64,000 nucleotides of DNA, taken from NCBI GenBank assembly GCA_964562155.1, contig CAZLRU010000002.1, forward strand, positions 1 to 64,000. The letters run 5' to 3'. Below, one piece after another: positions 1-7,790 of the stretch; the stretch's first letter is position 1, and the number at the start of each line of letters is the position of its first letter. The notes under the pieces were generated by a model, which searched no databases, was not told the DNA's origin, and was given only the letters and a program-made list of their open reading frames with translations. The position numbers and the translations under genes are program-made. Source of the stretch: JAGOUY01 sp964562155. GTDB lineage: Bacteria > Patescibacteriota > Patescibacteriia > 2-12-FULL-60-25.

Positions 1-1045
1 TATTATGAAAGCTAGAGTTCAATATCTTGAACTGCTCGCGTGACTCCTTCGACCATTCCTTCGAACGACCATATATAAGCGTAATTCTGGGCTTTAAAAT
101 ATCGACGCCAAGAGCATCCGTTTTCTTTTTATCATTCATTCGACGCTCCATCTCGGTTACATACCGCGCGCATTGCATCAGCGCTTTAGTAAGGTCAGCC
201 GTTGGTATATTTTCAGCGGTCCAAAAGTTAGCTCCCGGCAGTTTTAGTTCAATGATATTTACGAACCCGTCGTAATCCCCAACGGGAATGTCTGTAGTAC
301 TCTCCTCATCTATTACGCGTTCACTGAGTATTCCTACAAAATCTGAGCCGAGAATCCAAGGGTTGGCCTCAAAAAATTTCTGCCAAACTCCCTCATCTTT
401 ACCCACGCCAAGCTTCTCTTTGCAATCCTTGAATGCGTCGTTATCATTCAGTAATTTTTCGAACTGTACAATTGTATTTTTTCTCTGAACCACCTGATCC
501 ACATCTCCGATATCAATGAACCCTAGATTTTTTGCAACTTCTGTAATTTTATCCCTACCTTGAGGGTCAGCAGCGATCAATTCTAGAAACCGTTTTGTTT
601 CTTGAGCATCACCGATAATTGATTTCTCAAGAAGGATGCTTCTATTGGCTATCGATTTCAAATCTAACTCTGAAAAAACATGGAGTAGTTGAAGAATCCG
701 CTCAAAATCTAAGGTACTGAAATGAATTTTTTCGACCTTATCTCCGCTTACTTTTGCAAATTCTACTCCGGATATTCCTTCTTTTTCGCTGCCTTGTATA
801 TATGTCAAACGTAGGCAAATCTTTGGTGATATCTTGATCTCTGCATCTATATTGGGGGTTCCGTATTCGGCAATTGAAATATATTTTCCAGTTCCGTTTG
901 GAAAATCGGCAACGTAAACTCGACCCGCTTTTTTGTTGTTGAGTATGCTGGATTCACTTGTATTAAAAGGATTGAGTTTGCTCCAATCGATGGCCATATA
1001 TTGATCAATAAGTAAGTAGTCTCTATTTAAAGGTGAATAAAGCAT
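1..1045 (-). CDS. Shedu-type DUF4263 nuclease (partial, runs off left edge)
   Basis: I translated this on the minus strand from the ATG at 1045 (an in-frame TAA lies directly before it) through about 348 open codons to the window edge; the stop lies outside. The C-terminal half carries the DUF4263 pattern: an ANPWILG stretch, an acidic GDYDGF segment and an IIELK motif (a PD-(D/E)xK-like core), then a helix rich in A/Q/Y and a PRITLIYGR strand. DUF4263 is the nuclease domain of Shedu (SduA) anti-phage proteins. The roughly 240 N-terminal residues are not recognised, as is common in Shedu. Base composition is visibly more AT-rich than the neighbouring housekeeping genes, and it sits just beyond the 3' end of a tRNA-Ser, both fitting horizontal gain. 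It could serve another DUF4263 role; family call firm, defence role inferred. Confidence 0.8.
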   Translation of the reverse strand, partial: MLYSPLNRDYLLIDQYMAIDWSKLNPFNTSESSILNNKKAGRVYVADFPNGTGKYISIAEYGTPNIDAEIKISPKICLRLTYIQGSEKEGISGVEFAKVSGDKVEKIHFSTLDFERILQLLHVFSELDLKSIANRSILLEKSIIGDAQETKRFLELIAADPQGRDKITEVAKNLGFIDIGDVDQVVQRKNTIVQFEKLLNDNDAFKDCKEKLGVGKDEGVWQKFFEANPWILGSDFVGILSERVIDEESTTDIPVGDYDGFVNIIELKLPGANFWTAENIPTADLTKALMQCARYVTEMERRMNDKKKTDALGVDILKPRITLIYGRSKEWSKESREQFKILNSSFHN

Positions 1046-1134
1046 TTAACCGCCCAGCCATCCTTAGATTGGTTCGCAACATCCGTTTCAAAGACTGGAG
1101 GATTTTTGATTAGTTCCTCAGGGTCATAGAGCTT
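1027..1134 (-). pseudogene. 35-codon coding-like remnant overlapping the Shedu start
   Basis: A minus-strand frame opens after a TGA at 1135-1137 and runs 35 sense codons to a TAA at 1027-1029, overlapping the nuclease start by 19 bases. Its residues (for example NPPVFETDVANQ and KDGWAVKCF) look protein-like, but it has no ATG, GTG or TTG at a usable place. It could be the tail of a deleted upstream gene. It is not recognised, and chance is possible. Confidence 0.3.
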
Positions 1135-1370
1135 TCAAGTGCTTTTTTTGGGTTTTGTGTTGGGTGGTGAGGGTGTATTTCCTTACGGGGAGCATAGCAG
1201 AGAGACCGATATTACAAAACCACCGAAAATGGTGGTTTTGTTGGTCGCATGCTATTGAACAAATCTCGCACGTTTTCAGGCACGCGAGACGGCTCCGATA
1301 ATGACACACGATGGCCGTGCCACGTGGACAGCATCAACTAAAAACAACGCATTTCTGCGCTGTCTTTACG
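1046..1370. other. Gene-poor stretch between nuclease and tRNA-Ser
   Basis: Apart from the short remnant frame and the terminator-like hairpin at 1214-1241, I see no supported gene here. The small open frames lack a Shine-Dalgarno site and lie antisense or across the hairpin. It would be a natural place for an island boundary next to the tRNA 3' end, but no repeat of the tRNA end is visible inside the window. Confidence 0.5.
1214..1241. terminator. Bidirectional hairpin terminator
   Basis: An 11-bp perfect stem (arms 1214-1224 and 1231-1241) with a six-base loop. The arms carry A and T runs at their ends, so it can work in both directions. It lies between the tRNA-Ser(UGA) and the nuclease, both on minus, and probably ends the tRNA transcript. 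Confidence 0.6.
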
Positions 1371-1460
<90 letters not shown>

Positions 1461-1514
1461 GTGACGCGCTCAATACTATCGTTTTTACGCATATCTGTCG
1501 AGAGTTTTATCATC

Positions 1515-1543
1515 TTGCTCGAACCGGTCTGATTTGCTAGGAT
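1515..1543 (+). promoter_or_regulatory. Promoter of tRNA-Ser(GCU)
   Basis: A TTGCTC -35 box (1515-1520), a 17-base spacer and a TAGGAT -10 box (1538-1543) end 37 bases before the tRNA. Match to sigma-70 consensus is moderate; position is as expected. Confidence 0.55.
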
Positions 1544-1580
1544 TGCCGCGTTCGATAAACCTTCGGTCTCAAACTGCCTT

Positions 1581-1672
1581 GGAGAGGTACCCAAGAGGCT
1601 GAAGGGGGGAGATTGCTAATCTCCTAGGGGTCTAAAAAGCCCGCGAGGGTTCGAATCCCTCCCTCTCCGCCA
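1581..1672 (+). tRNA. tRNA-Ser (GCU)
   Basis: The acceptor stem GGAGAGG pairs with CCTCTCC, the anticodon loop TTGCTAA gives GCT, and there is a long variable arm, a TTCGAAT T-loop and an encoded CCA. It is preceded by a sigma-70-like promoter and followed within four bases by a terminator hairpin. Confidence 0.95.
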
Positions 1673-1675
1673 TAC

Positions 1676-1704
1676 AAAGACTACGCCTATCGCGTAGTCT
1701 TTTG
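1676..1704 (+). terminator. Rho-independent terminator after tRNA-Ser
   Basis: An 11-bp stem (1676-1686 with 1692-1702), five-base loop, followed by T residues. It ends the tRNA-Ser(GCU) transcript. Confidence 0.8.
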
Positions 1705-1784
1705 TTGCGTCCCGTTTGGTGTGGTTGTGAGTAGTTTTTCATCATGTATTTCAAGCGCTTCCCGGTGCGAAGCCCGTGATCAGC

Positions 1785-1808
1785 AAAACCGCCCCTTTGG
1801 GCGGTTTT
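1785..1808 (-). terminator. Terminator of the Cys-rich secreted protein gene
   Basis: A 10-bp stem, AAAACCGCCC with GGGCGGTTTT, and a four-base loop. The T-rich arm falls at the end on either strand. It lies 30 bases after the stop of the minus-strand gene at 1838. Confidence 0.75.
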
Positions 1809-1837
1809 GGATGTTCCTTTAGCACGCTGTGCTTGAT

Positions 1838-2839
1838 CTAGCTTCTTCCGGGAAGGAGACGAGCGCTACATCCAAGATAGCAGCGGTCGTAGGTGGTTTG
1901 ACAGAGTTGTGGCTGCGTTGGAGCTTGCACGAGACATGCGCTCCGTTCCGTGTCACAGCCGTAGACACACTGGGTGTATGTTTGTTCGCTTGGGACGGGA
2001 GTTGGGGTTGCTGCGGGAGTTGGGGTTGGCGCAAGCGGAGCAATGGATGTGTTTGTTTCTGTGCTTACGCCCAATCTCCCTTGTTCGTTAATGAAGCCGC
2101 TTTCGCGTAACCCGTTATAGATTTCCGTCGCACGCGTCCGGTTATTACAGAGGAGCATGCATTGAGCGTACCCTTCAGGGTTGCGGAAGCTGCCATCACA
2201 GTCTTGCTGACAGGTGTAGGCACGTTGGTCCGTCAAACAAGAAGCGAGACCATTCACAAGGGAGTCTGCGTACGCCTGGCAGTTCGAAGCGCGTTCCTCA
2301 TGTGAATCGGTACAGATACGAGTGAATCCGTCTCGGGTATGTCCTAGCATGGTATATTGCCCGAAGCTTTGAACCTGCTCTCCCCCTTCTGTATTACGTA
2401 CATACCGTTGCGCGCATTCTTGGTTGCGTAAAGTGACAGAAGGACAGCGTGAGACGCAGGCGACGAATCGGTCTGAGTCTATGGCGCCGTTCCGGTTATT
2501 TAACTGTCCGTTACGCATAGTGGCCGCAGCCGTGCTGGTGAAACAGGCATTTATACAGGTCAGCGCTTGAGCAGAGGTCACGCGACGCGTAGGAGTAGGC
2601 GTTCCCCCACAAGCCGCGTAGATACGATCTAATTTTGTATCGATCGTATCGAATCTGCCCAAGATGGTTTGTTCAACGCGCTCTACGAGCCCCTGCAGAC
2701 GCTGAATACGATAGTTCACCTCTCCGCTTAAATAGTTATAGATTGTGTCATCCGTAGCAGCGAGAGCAGCTCCCTTATAGGAGAACGCTCCTCCCACAAT
2801 CGCAAGAGACACAAAGAAAGCGACGCGTAGTTTATTCAT
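1838..2839 (-). CDS. Cys-rich secreted protein of unknown function
   Basis: 333 residues with a clear N-terminal signal segment (hydrophobic residues about 5-25, ending ALAA). I do not recognise a family. What is visible: a helical stretch at 30-75 that may form a coiled coil, then about 20 cysteines arranged as repeated short Cys-x3-Cys units (for example ACVSRC, QCMLLC, QCVYGC, RCYLGC), and a Pro/Thr-rich linker near residues 265-285. The pattern suggests a secreted protein held by disulphides, with the unit repeated from residue 90 to the end. It stands alone, with its own terminator at 1785-1808. Confidence 0.75.
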   Translation of the reverse strand: MNKLRVAFFVSLAIVGGAFSYKGAALAATDDTIYNYLSGEVNYRIQRLQGLVERVEQTILGRFDTIDTKLDRIYAACGGTPTPTRRVTSAQALTCINACFTSTAAATMRNGQLNNRNGAIDSDRFVACVSRCPSVTLRNQECAQRYVRNTEGGEQVQSFGQYTMLGHTRDGFTRICTDSHEERASNCQAYADSLVNGLASCLTDQRAYTCQQDCDGSFRNPEGYAQCMLLCNNRTRATEIYNGLRESGFINEQGRLGVSTETNTSIAPLAPTPTPAATPTPVPSEQTYTQCVYGCDTERSACLVQAPTQPQLCQTTYDRCYLGCSARLLPGRS

Positions 2840-2914
2840 AGGCCTTCACTTTACCAAGCGCTCCGACAAGATTCAATCAAAAAACCGCCGTTCGGACAGC
2901 TTTATCACAAGCAG

Positions 2915-3118
2915 TTAGCTCTTGTATTCCAAAATATCTCCCGGCTGACAGTCCAGGGTTCGGCAGATGGCTTCTAAGGTTGATAACCGGATCGCTTTTG
3001 CTTTGCCGTTTTTCAAGATGGAAATGTTGGCTAGGGTGATGCCGACGTTCTCGGCGAGCTCGGTGACGCTCATTTTTCGTTTTGCCAACATGACGTCGAT
3101 GTTAATAATGATCGCCAT
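2915..3118 (-). CDS. Small Cro/C1 (YozG-type) HTH regulator
   Basis: 67 residues, almost all one helix-turn-helix domain: the recognition region reads ELAENVGITLANISILKNG and the end is GDILEYK, typical of the YozG branch of XRE regulators. It starts four bases after the DUF2975 membrane gene. This membrane-plus-HTH pairing is well known in Gram-positive bacteria, where the HTH is thought to be tethered or modulated by its partner. The target is not known; autoregulation is likely but no operator is evident. Confidence 0.85.
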   Translation of the reverse strand: MAIIINIDVMLAKRKMSVTELAENVGITLANISILKNGKAKAIRLSTLEAICRTLDCQPGDILEYKS

Positions 3119-3122
3119 AGCA

Positions 3123-3602
3123 TTAGACGGTTAGGTCGTTCTCGGACTTTATCTCTACGGCTGTTTGTAGGAGTTTTTCAAATACAGCCGCCGCCGTAGC
3201 CGTGACGATGGAAAGGAAGATCATGACGAGGCCAACAGCAACACCGCCCGCGATGTCATCGCCGGGACGAACAATCAATAAATACGCTTCCGGTGCCACG
3301 ATGAATACTGCAAGGACTATGGCGCAGTGTTTTATGGTTCGCAATGTTTTTACAGAGCGTTGTGAAAATACTTCATTGCGTCCAATGTACCCCAAGAGCT
3401 TGAACGCCTGATACAGGGCTGCAAAAAATGAAATAGACGCGAGGTACGCATACGCTAAAAAGGGATCGTGGAAGTAGATCTGGGAAAGAGTGGCGTGGGC
3501 GTTTCTGCCTTCCAGATGAGGTTCCCATAACATAAGAGCGAGGGCACCGATTCCGATCAGCACAATGACTCCTTGAAGAAACAGGGTGGAGCTTTTTTTC
3601 AT
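3123..3602 (-). CDS. DUF2975-like four-helix membrane protein
   Basis: 159 residues with four predicted transmembrane segments (about 8-27, 47-68, 90-110 and 120-142) and a short polar tail. Size, topology and the co-transcribed YozG-type HTH gene (4-bp gap) match DUF2975 proteins. Function in the family is unclear; a sensor or a sink for the regulator is an inference from the pairing. Confidence 0.7.
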   Translation of the reverse strand: MKKSSTLFLQGVIVLIGIGALALMLWEPHLEGRNAHATLSQIYFHDPFLAYAYLASISFFAALYQAFKLLGYIGRNEVFSQRSVKTLRTIKHCAIVLAVFIVAPEAYLLIVRPGDDIAGGVAVGLVMIFLSIVTATAAAVFEKLLQTAVEIKSENDLTV

Positions 3603-3697
3603 AGGTGAGTTTTAGATCGTGTGTATGCATCCATCCTACCTTCATATTTTATCGTTTGTCAATATGTATTTATTGTTTATTACTTACACAAAGAGCC

Positions 3698-4503
3698 TTA
3701 TGCCGCTTGTTTCCGAGCAAACACAAACCCGTATACACGTGTCGCTCCTGCCGCTTTCAGCGTGTTTGCGGCCTCGTGCCAGGTGGCTCCGGTTGTATAG
3801 ATATCATCAATGAGGAGGACGGCTCCTTCTATGGTCTCTGGGCTATAAAAGGCTCCTTGGACGTTTGCTCGACGCCATTCAGTGGCGGGCAAGCTCGCGT
3901 TTTGCGCCACGTGTCGCGTTCGTTTGAGAAGTTCTTTTTCTATCGCCCAAGGCACGAGCTCTTCTTGCACGATCTTCCGTAGAAGCTTTGCATGATCTAT
4001 TCCTCGTTCACGCACTCGCCGCGCATCGGAAGGAATGGCGCAGAGTATGAGCGTCGGCTCTCCCGCCCAAGGCCACGGACGATGGCGCCCTTGCCGAACC
4101 TGTCGTAGGAGTTTTTGAAGGGGCTCTGTAAGACAAGAGGCGGAACGATACTTGATATGCGTGAGGATGGAGCGAAGAAGTGGGTTTGCGTACGCTCCCA
4201 GAGCGAGTATCTCATCTTCGGTTTCGATATGATCGATGTAACGGGAGCAATCGCTGCACACCCATTCCCCATCCGCTTCGCACCCAATGCACGTGGGCGG
4301 ATAGATGATATCCAGGCACTTNNNNNNNNNNNNNNNNNNNNNNNNNNNNNNNNNNNNNNNNNNNNNNNNNNNNNNNNNNNNNNNNNNNNNNNNNNNNNNN
4401 NNNNNNNNNNNNNNNNNNNNNCCCCATCCGCTTCGCACCCAATGCACGTGGGCGGATAGATGATATCCAGGCACTTTTCATATACAGAAAACGGGGTGAG
4501 CAT
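3698..4503 (-). CDS. comF: ComF family phosphoribosyltransferase-like protein (interrupted by false gap)
   Basis: Once the 55-bp duplicate and the 100 Ns are collapsed (155 bp), one frame runs from the ATG at 4503 to 3698, about 216 residues. The N-terminus has the ComF double-Cys zinc site (CIGC then CSDC); the C-terminus has the PRPP loop LLIDDIYTTGAT. ComF proteins act in natural transformation, probably on incoming single-stranded DNA with DprA. The gene is the last of the T4SS-like string, 35 bases after the previous stop. Oddity: its start codon lies in the loop of a perfect 11-bp hairpin (4490-4515), the only in-frame start before the conserved part. Confidence 0.85.
4267..4476. other. 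Assembly artefact: 55-bp duplicate around 100 Ns
   Basis: Bases 4267-4321 and 4422-4476 are identical over 55 bp, with exactly 100 Ns (4322-4421) between them. The overlap length equals a common de Bruijn k-mer, so two contigs that already overlap were scaffolded with a default gap. Removing 155 bp restores the comF frame. Confidence 0.93.
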
Positions 4504-4515
4504 TCTCACCCCGTT
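4490..4515 (-). promoter_or_regulatory. Perfect hairpin enclosing the comF start codon
   Basis: Arms 4490-4500 and 4505-4515 (11 bp, GC-rich) enclose a four-base loop whose bases form the comF ATG; the GGGGTGAG Shine-Dalgarno lies in the 5' arm. On minus the 3' arm is followed by TTTTCT, so it could also end transcription of the upstream operon. Translation control and termination are both plausible. Confidence 0.6.
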
Positions 4516-4538
4516 CCATATTTTTCTTGATTCGTCAA

Positions 4539-5156
4539 CTAGAGCGCTAGTGGTTTTGTCTCTACTCGCGTCACGGTCCATCCGCTCGCACTACGCACAT
4601 ACGTTATCGTGATTTCTTGATAGGAAATGACGGCGGGCTGGGTCCCGGTTTCGATCGTTTGCTGTGCCTGCACCACCACCGTGGCCTGTGTTTTTCCTTT
4701 TAACGGAAGGTCCGAGGTAATACGGCTTGAGAGACTTCTCAGGGTTTGCGTGAAGATGCCTTTGGCGCGTGTATGCTCCGTATTCAAGCGCGTTACTTCA
4801 CCTTGATAAAACGCTTTTACCGTAGGATCTACCTCTAGGTACACATCGCTCACGCTCGCGAATCCATCACCGTTGGTGTAAGAGCCTTGGCGCGCGGCAA
4901 AGACCATGGCTTTCTGACGAAGAAGAAGCTGTTCTTGTTCGTCCGTGTTGGTCGTGCGGGGTGGGGCGGTGGGCGGGGTGGTAGGAGCAGAAGGCTGAGC
5001 CGGGACAGTGACGGGTGCCGTTGGTACCACCGGCAGCTGGCCTTGGCTTGGGGTGGTTGGCTTTGGCTGCATAAAGACCGCCCAATAGAGGACGCCCAGG
5101 ATTGCGAGTAGACCGGCGATGATCAACAGGATGGCAAGCGTACGTTTTGAAGGCAT
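4539..5156 (-). CDS. Single-TM, Pro-rich membrane protein of the T4SS-like operon
   Basis: 205 residues: a basic start, one transmembrane helix (about 8-30), a Pro/Thr linker (about 33-68), then a roughly 130-residue extracytoplasmic domain ending in an ITYVRSASGWTVTRVE strand pair. I cannot assign a family from sequence alone. The layout (one N-terminal helix plus a small alpha/beta domain with a final beta sheet) recalls VirB8/NTF2-like inner-membrane subunits, an analogy only. It starts 18 bases after the VirB4 ATPase gene. Confidence 0.75.
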   Translation of the reverse strand: MPSKRTLAILLIIAGLLAILGVLYWAVFMQPKPTTPSQGQLPVVPTAPVTVPAQPSAPTTPPTAPPRTTNTDEQEQLLLRQKAMVFAARQGSYTNGDGFASVSDVYLEVDPTVKAFYQGEVTRLNTEHTRAKGIFTQTLRSLSSRITSDLPLKGKTQATVVVQAQQTIETGTQPAVISYQEITITYVRSASGWTVTRVETKPLAL

Positions 5157-5174
5157 AGGATGATGGATGGTAGA

Positions 5175-7061
5175 TTATTTCGTTGCTTCACGCTCTTTTT
5201 TGGCGGCTTCTATTTGTAAGAGCTGTTGTGGGTTGGTGGTGACAACCTGATCTTCCGTATAAGACGCTACCACTTGAATAGCCGCGTGTTTGGCGCCCGC
5301 GAAGAAGATCCCCTCCCCCACCCCTGATTCGAGAAGAAGATATTTTTCGGATTGGGTGAGTAAGAACGTGCGCGCGATAAGATCAATGGCGGCCGGTGAT
5401 TGTTTGAGCAAAAGCTGCATCGAGCTATTGGTCACGATAGCTTGACCGTAGGGAGATGTTAAGAAATCGTTTACGTCTTGTGTGATGGTGGTGATCCCGA
5501 GATAGTACTTACGGCAGCGTTTCACGAGCGCAAAGATAAATTTCGCCGAGTCTTCGGACTGCATGAGCCACCAGGCTTCGTCGATCACAAGGATGCGCTT
5601 TTTTCGCTCCGAACGAACGACGTTCCAAATATAGTTAATAATGGTGTAGATCGCCATGGGGCGCAGCTCATCTTCCAAATCACGCACAGAGAAGATGACG
5701 AGCTGATTGTTCATCTTGACCGTGGTTGGAGAATTTAACAGCCCCGCAAATGTTCCTTCCGTGTATTTACGGAGCTTCACGATGAGCTCCGCCGTTCCTT
5801 CCATCCCCTCTAAGATCTCTTGAAAATCTTGCAGAATCGGTGGTTCGACATTGGTGATATCTGAACCGGCGACGATGTCTTTTTTGGCGTAGGTTTCGAG
5901 CAACGCGCGATCCAGAATAGAATCTTCCGAGGTTGTGATCTTCCCCAACATGAGGCGCAACAACCCTTTTAAGGTGATAACGGCACTTCGGATGATGTCT
6001 TCCACGGAGAACGTCTCCCCCATCGGGCGTGGGAGATCGAAGGGGTTGATTTTTGATTTGGAGGATAAGGAAATATTGACGTAGGTGCCTCCGACCGTAT
6101 CGGAAAGATGCTTGTATTCCATTTCCGGATCGATGACGATGACATCAACCCCCATCATGAGAGAACGGATAATTTCCAGCTTCACGGTATAACTTTTTCC
6201 GGCACCGGAAGTAGCAAAAATCACCGCATTGGCGTTCTGCAAGGAAAAACGATCGAACAGGATCAAAGAGTTATTGTGTCGATTGATCCCATACAGAATA
6301 CCGTTATCGCTTGATAGCTCCGCGGATGTGAACGGAAACGACGAAGCGATTGGCGAGGTGCTCATGTTGAACGTAATCTGCAACTCATCGTTCCCCAGTG
6401 GCATGGTCGAACTAAACCCTTGCTCCGCCTGAAAATAGGCGCGACGGGTGTAGATCAGCATTGAGGCGAAGGTGCTTTCTACATGCGACGTGACACGTTC
6501 AAGCTCGTCTTTGTTGGTGGAGTAAAAGGTGCAATAAAAGGCAAATTGAAAAAAGTGCTCGATCCCCTGGGTCAAGTCATCACGCAACTGCTCAATATCC
6601 CGCAATGCCGTTTCCGACTGTGGATCACGAGCTTTACCGGCTTCGGCGTCGGTTGAAATCTGCGCTTCCAGTACCCCCACTTTTCGCTTGAGCTGTTTAA
6701 GTACAATATCCGCCTTCATCGGATAGAAGAACATGGCAATATCCAATTGAGCGCTCAGGTTGATAAGGGGTGAGGCCCAGCCGACCGTCACATAGCGAGG
6801 GTAGGTGACAACAAATAAGGTGCGACAAAAAACATCGCCCAGACGTAGAAAGGAGGGCTCTATTTTCATCGAGGCGGGAGCGATCAAATCCTTGATCCCG
6901 ACCACACCCTTCCGATAAATCCGCTCTTCTTCCAGGGCTACACGTTGCTCCTCTTGTTGTTGACGAAGTACCTCTTTGGAAGGCCCACGTGTAAGACTCA
7001 CCCCGCCTTTTGTGATCAGCGAGGGGTCGAAGGGTTTTTCTTCTTGAGGTTGAAAGGCCAT
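5175..7061 (-). CDS. virB4: VirB4/TraC-like ATPase (DUF87 type), C-terminal part
   Basis: 628 residues. Residues 60-260 resemble the TraC/VirB4 N-domain (two-stranded and helical, with VTSHVESTFASM). The ATPase follows: Walker A ATSGAGKSYT near 283-292, Walker B ILVIDEAWW at 490-498, and the late region TQDVNDFLTSPYGQAIVTNSS typical of the family. VirB4 powers type IV secretion machines at the inner membrane. CPR genomes often carry such genes without conjugation genes. A separate gene directly upstream supplies an extra N-terminal domain (7-base gap). Confidence 0.9.
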   Translation of the reverse strand: MAFQPQEEKPFDPSLITKGGVSLTRGPSKEVLRQQQEEQRVALEEERIYRKGVVGIKDLIAPASMKIEPSFLRLGDVFCRTLFVVTYPRYVTVGWASPLINLSAQLDIAMFFYPMKADIVLKQLKRKVGVLEAQISTDAEAGKARDPQSETALRDIEQLRDDLTQGIEHFFQFAFYCTFYSTNKDELERVTSHVESTFASMLIYTRRAYFQAEQGFSSTMPLGNDELQITFNMSTSPIASSFPFTSAELSSDNGILYGINRHNNSLILFDRFSLQNANAVIFATSGAGKSYTVKLEIIRSLMMGVDVIVIDPEMEYKHLSDTVGGTYVNISLSSKSKINPFDLPRPMGETFSVEDIIRSAVITLKGLLRLMLGKITTSEDSILDRALLETYAKKDIVAGSDITNVEPPILQDFQEILEGMEGTAELIVKLRKYTEGTFAGLLNSPTTVKMNNQLVIFSVRDLEDELRPMAIYTIINYIWNVVRSERKKRILVIDEAWWLMQSEDSAKFIFALVKRCRKYYLGITTITQDVNDFLTSPYGQAIVTNSSMQLLLKQSPAAIDLIARTFLLTQSEKYLLLESGVGEGIFFAGAKHAAIQVVASYTEDQVVTTNPQQLLQIEAAKKEREATK

Positions 7062-7067
7062 AGAGGG

Positions 7068-7760
7068 TTATAGATCTTCGATCTGGAGTTGATTGACGTC
7101 TGCTAACCGTTGCGTGTCGTAGAGTTCTGGATTATAGACCGTGTAGTAGAGCTCGATCAATCCTTGCGTATCTAATTGAACGGCCGAGAGTGACATTGAT
7201 CCAAGTCCGCTAATGATTTGATTGACGCGTAGACTCAGGTCAAAGCGTTGTTTCTGAAATCGTTCTTCTGAGAGCCGAATGATGGACGTGGGAGATAAGA
7301 GCGAGCCGAGTCGTTGTAAAAATCCTTTTTGATGCTGCCCATCTACCGCGGAAGGGTTATAGGGCACGACAATAAAAAATCGTTTTTGCATGATATCCCC
7401 TAGTTGCACCAATTGTTTTACAAAATCTCGGTAGTCTCTGATCTGGCGCTTTAAAAGCTCATTCTGCAAGGTCTTCTCACTTTCCGAGAGTTGACGAATA
7501 TACTGATCCACATTCATTTTACGGGATTGGATCACGACTTGAATGGGAAAATCCAAGCTGTTCAAAAATTGCATGTATGCTTGGACAATCGCGTTTTGTT
7601 CGTCCACGGATTTCAAAGCGAAATTCACACTGGAGACCAGAAGGACCGAGCGCAAGGTTCCATCTTTAAGAACCACGACTCCGTCACGGATTTCCGAGAC
7701 ATCCAAAAACCGTTGCGCAGACACACCAGGCTTTTTCCCCGAAAGTTTTTGGCTTTGCAT
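7068..7760 (-). CDS. TraC/VirB4 N-terminal-domain protein
   Basis: 230 residues starting with a strand-rich segment (VSEIRDGVVVLKDGTLRSVLLV) and continuing with the helical region seen in TraC-like N-domains; no Walker motif. In larger VirB4 proteins these parts are fused to the ATPase; here they are a separate gene six bases from it. Likely forms part of the same ATPase assembly at the membrane. No membrane helix is evident. Confidence 0.75.
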   Translation of the reverse strand: MQSQKLSGKKPGVSAQRFLDVSEIRDGVVVLKDGTLRSVLLVSSVNFALKSVDEQNAIVQAYMQFLNSLDFPIQVVIQSRKMNVDQYIRQLSESEKTLQNELLKRQIRDYRDFVKQLVQLGDIMQKRFFIVVPYNPSAVDGQHQKGFLQRLGSLLSPTSIIRLSEERFQKQRFDLSLRVNQIISGLGSMSLSAVQLDTQGLIELYYTVYNPELYDTQRLADVNQLQIEDL

Positions 7761-7790
7761 AGATCAAGAACGCATCGTATCAAGGAACGT

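Noticed and set aside
1..488. Plus-strand frames of 82 and 66 codons at the left edge
   Set aside because: They are antisense to the DUF4263 gene, whose reading frame and motifs are clear.
3698..4581. Long open frames running through the 100-N block near comF
   Set aside because: They pass through unknown bases and shift frame; the real gene appears only after the 55-bp duplicate is collapsed.
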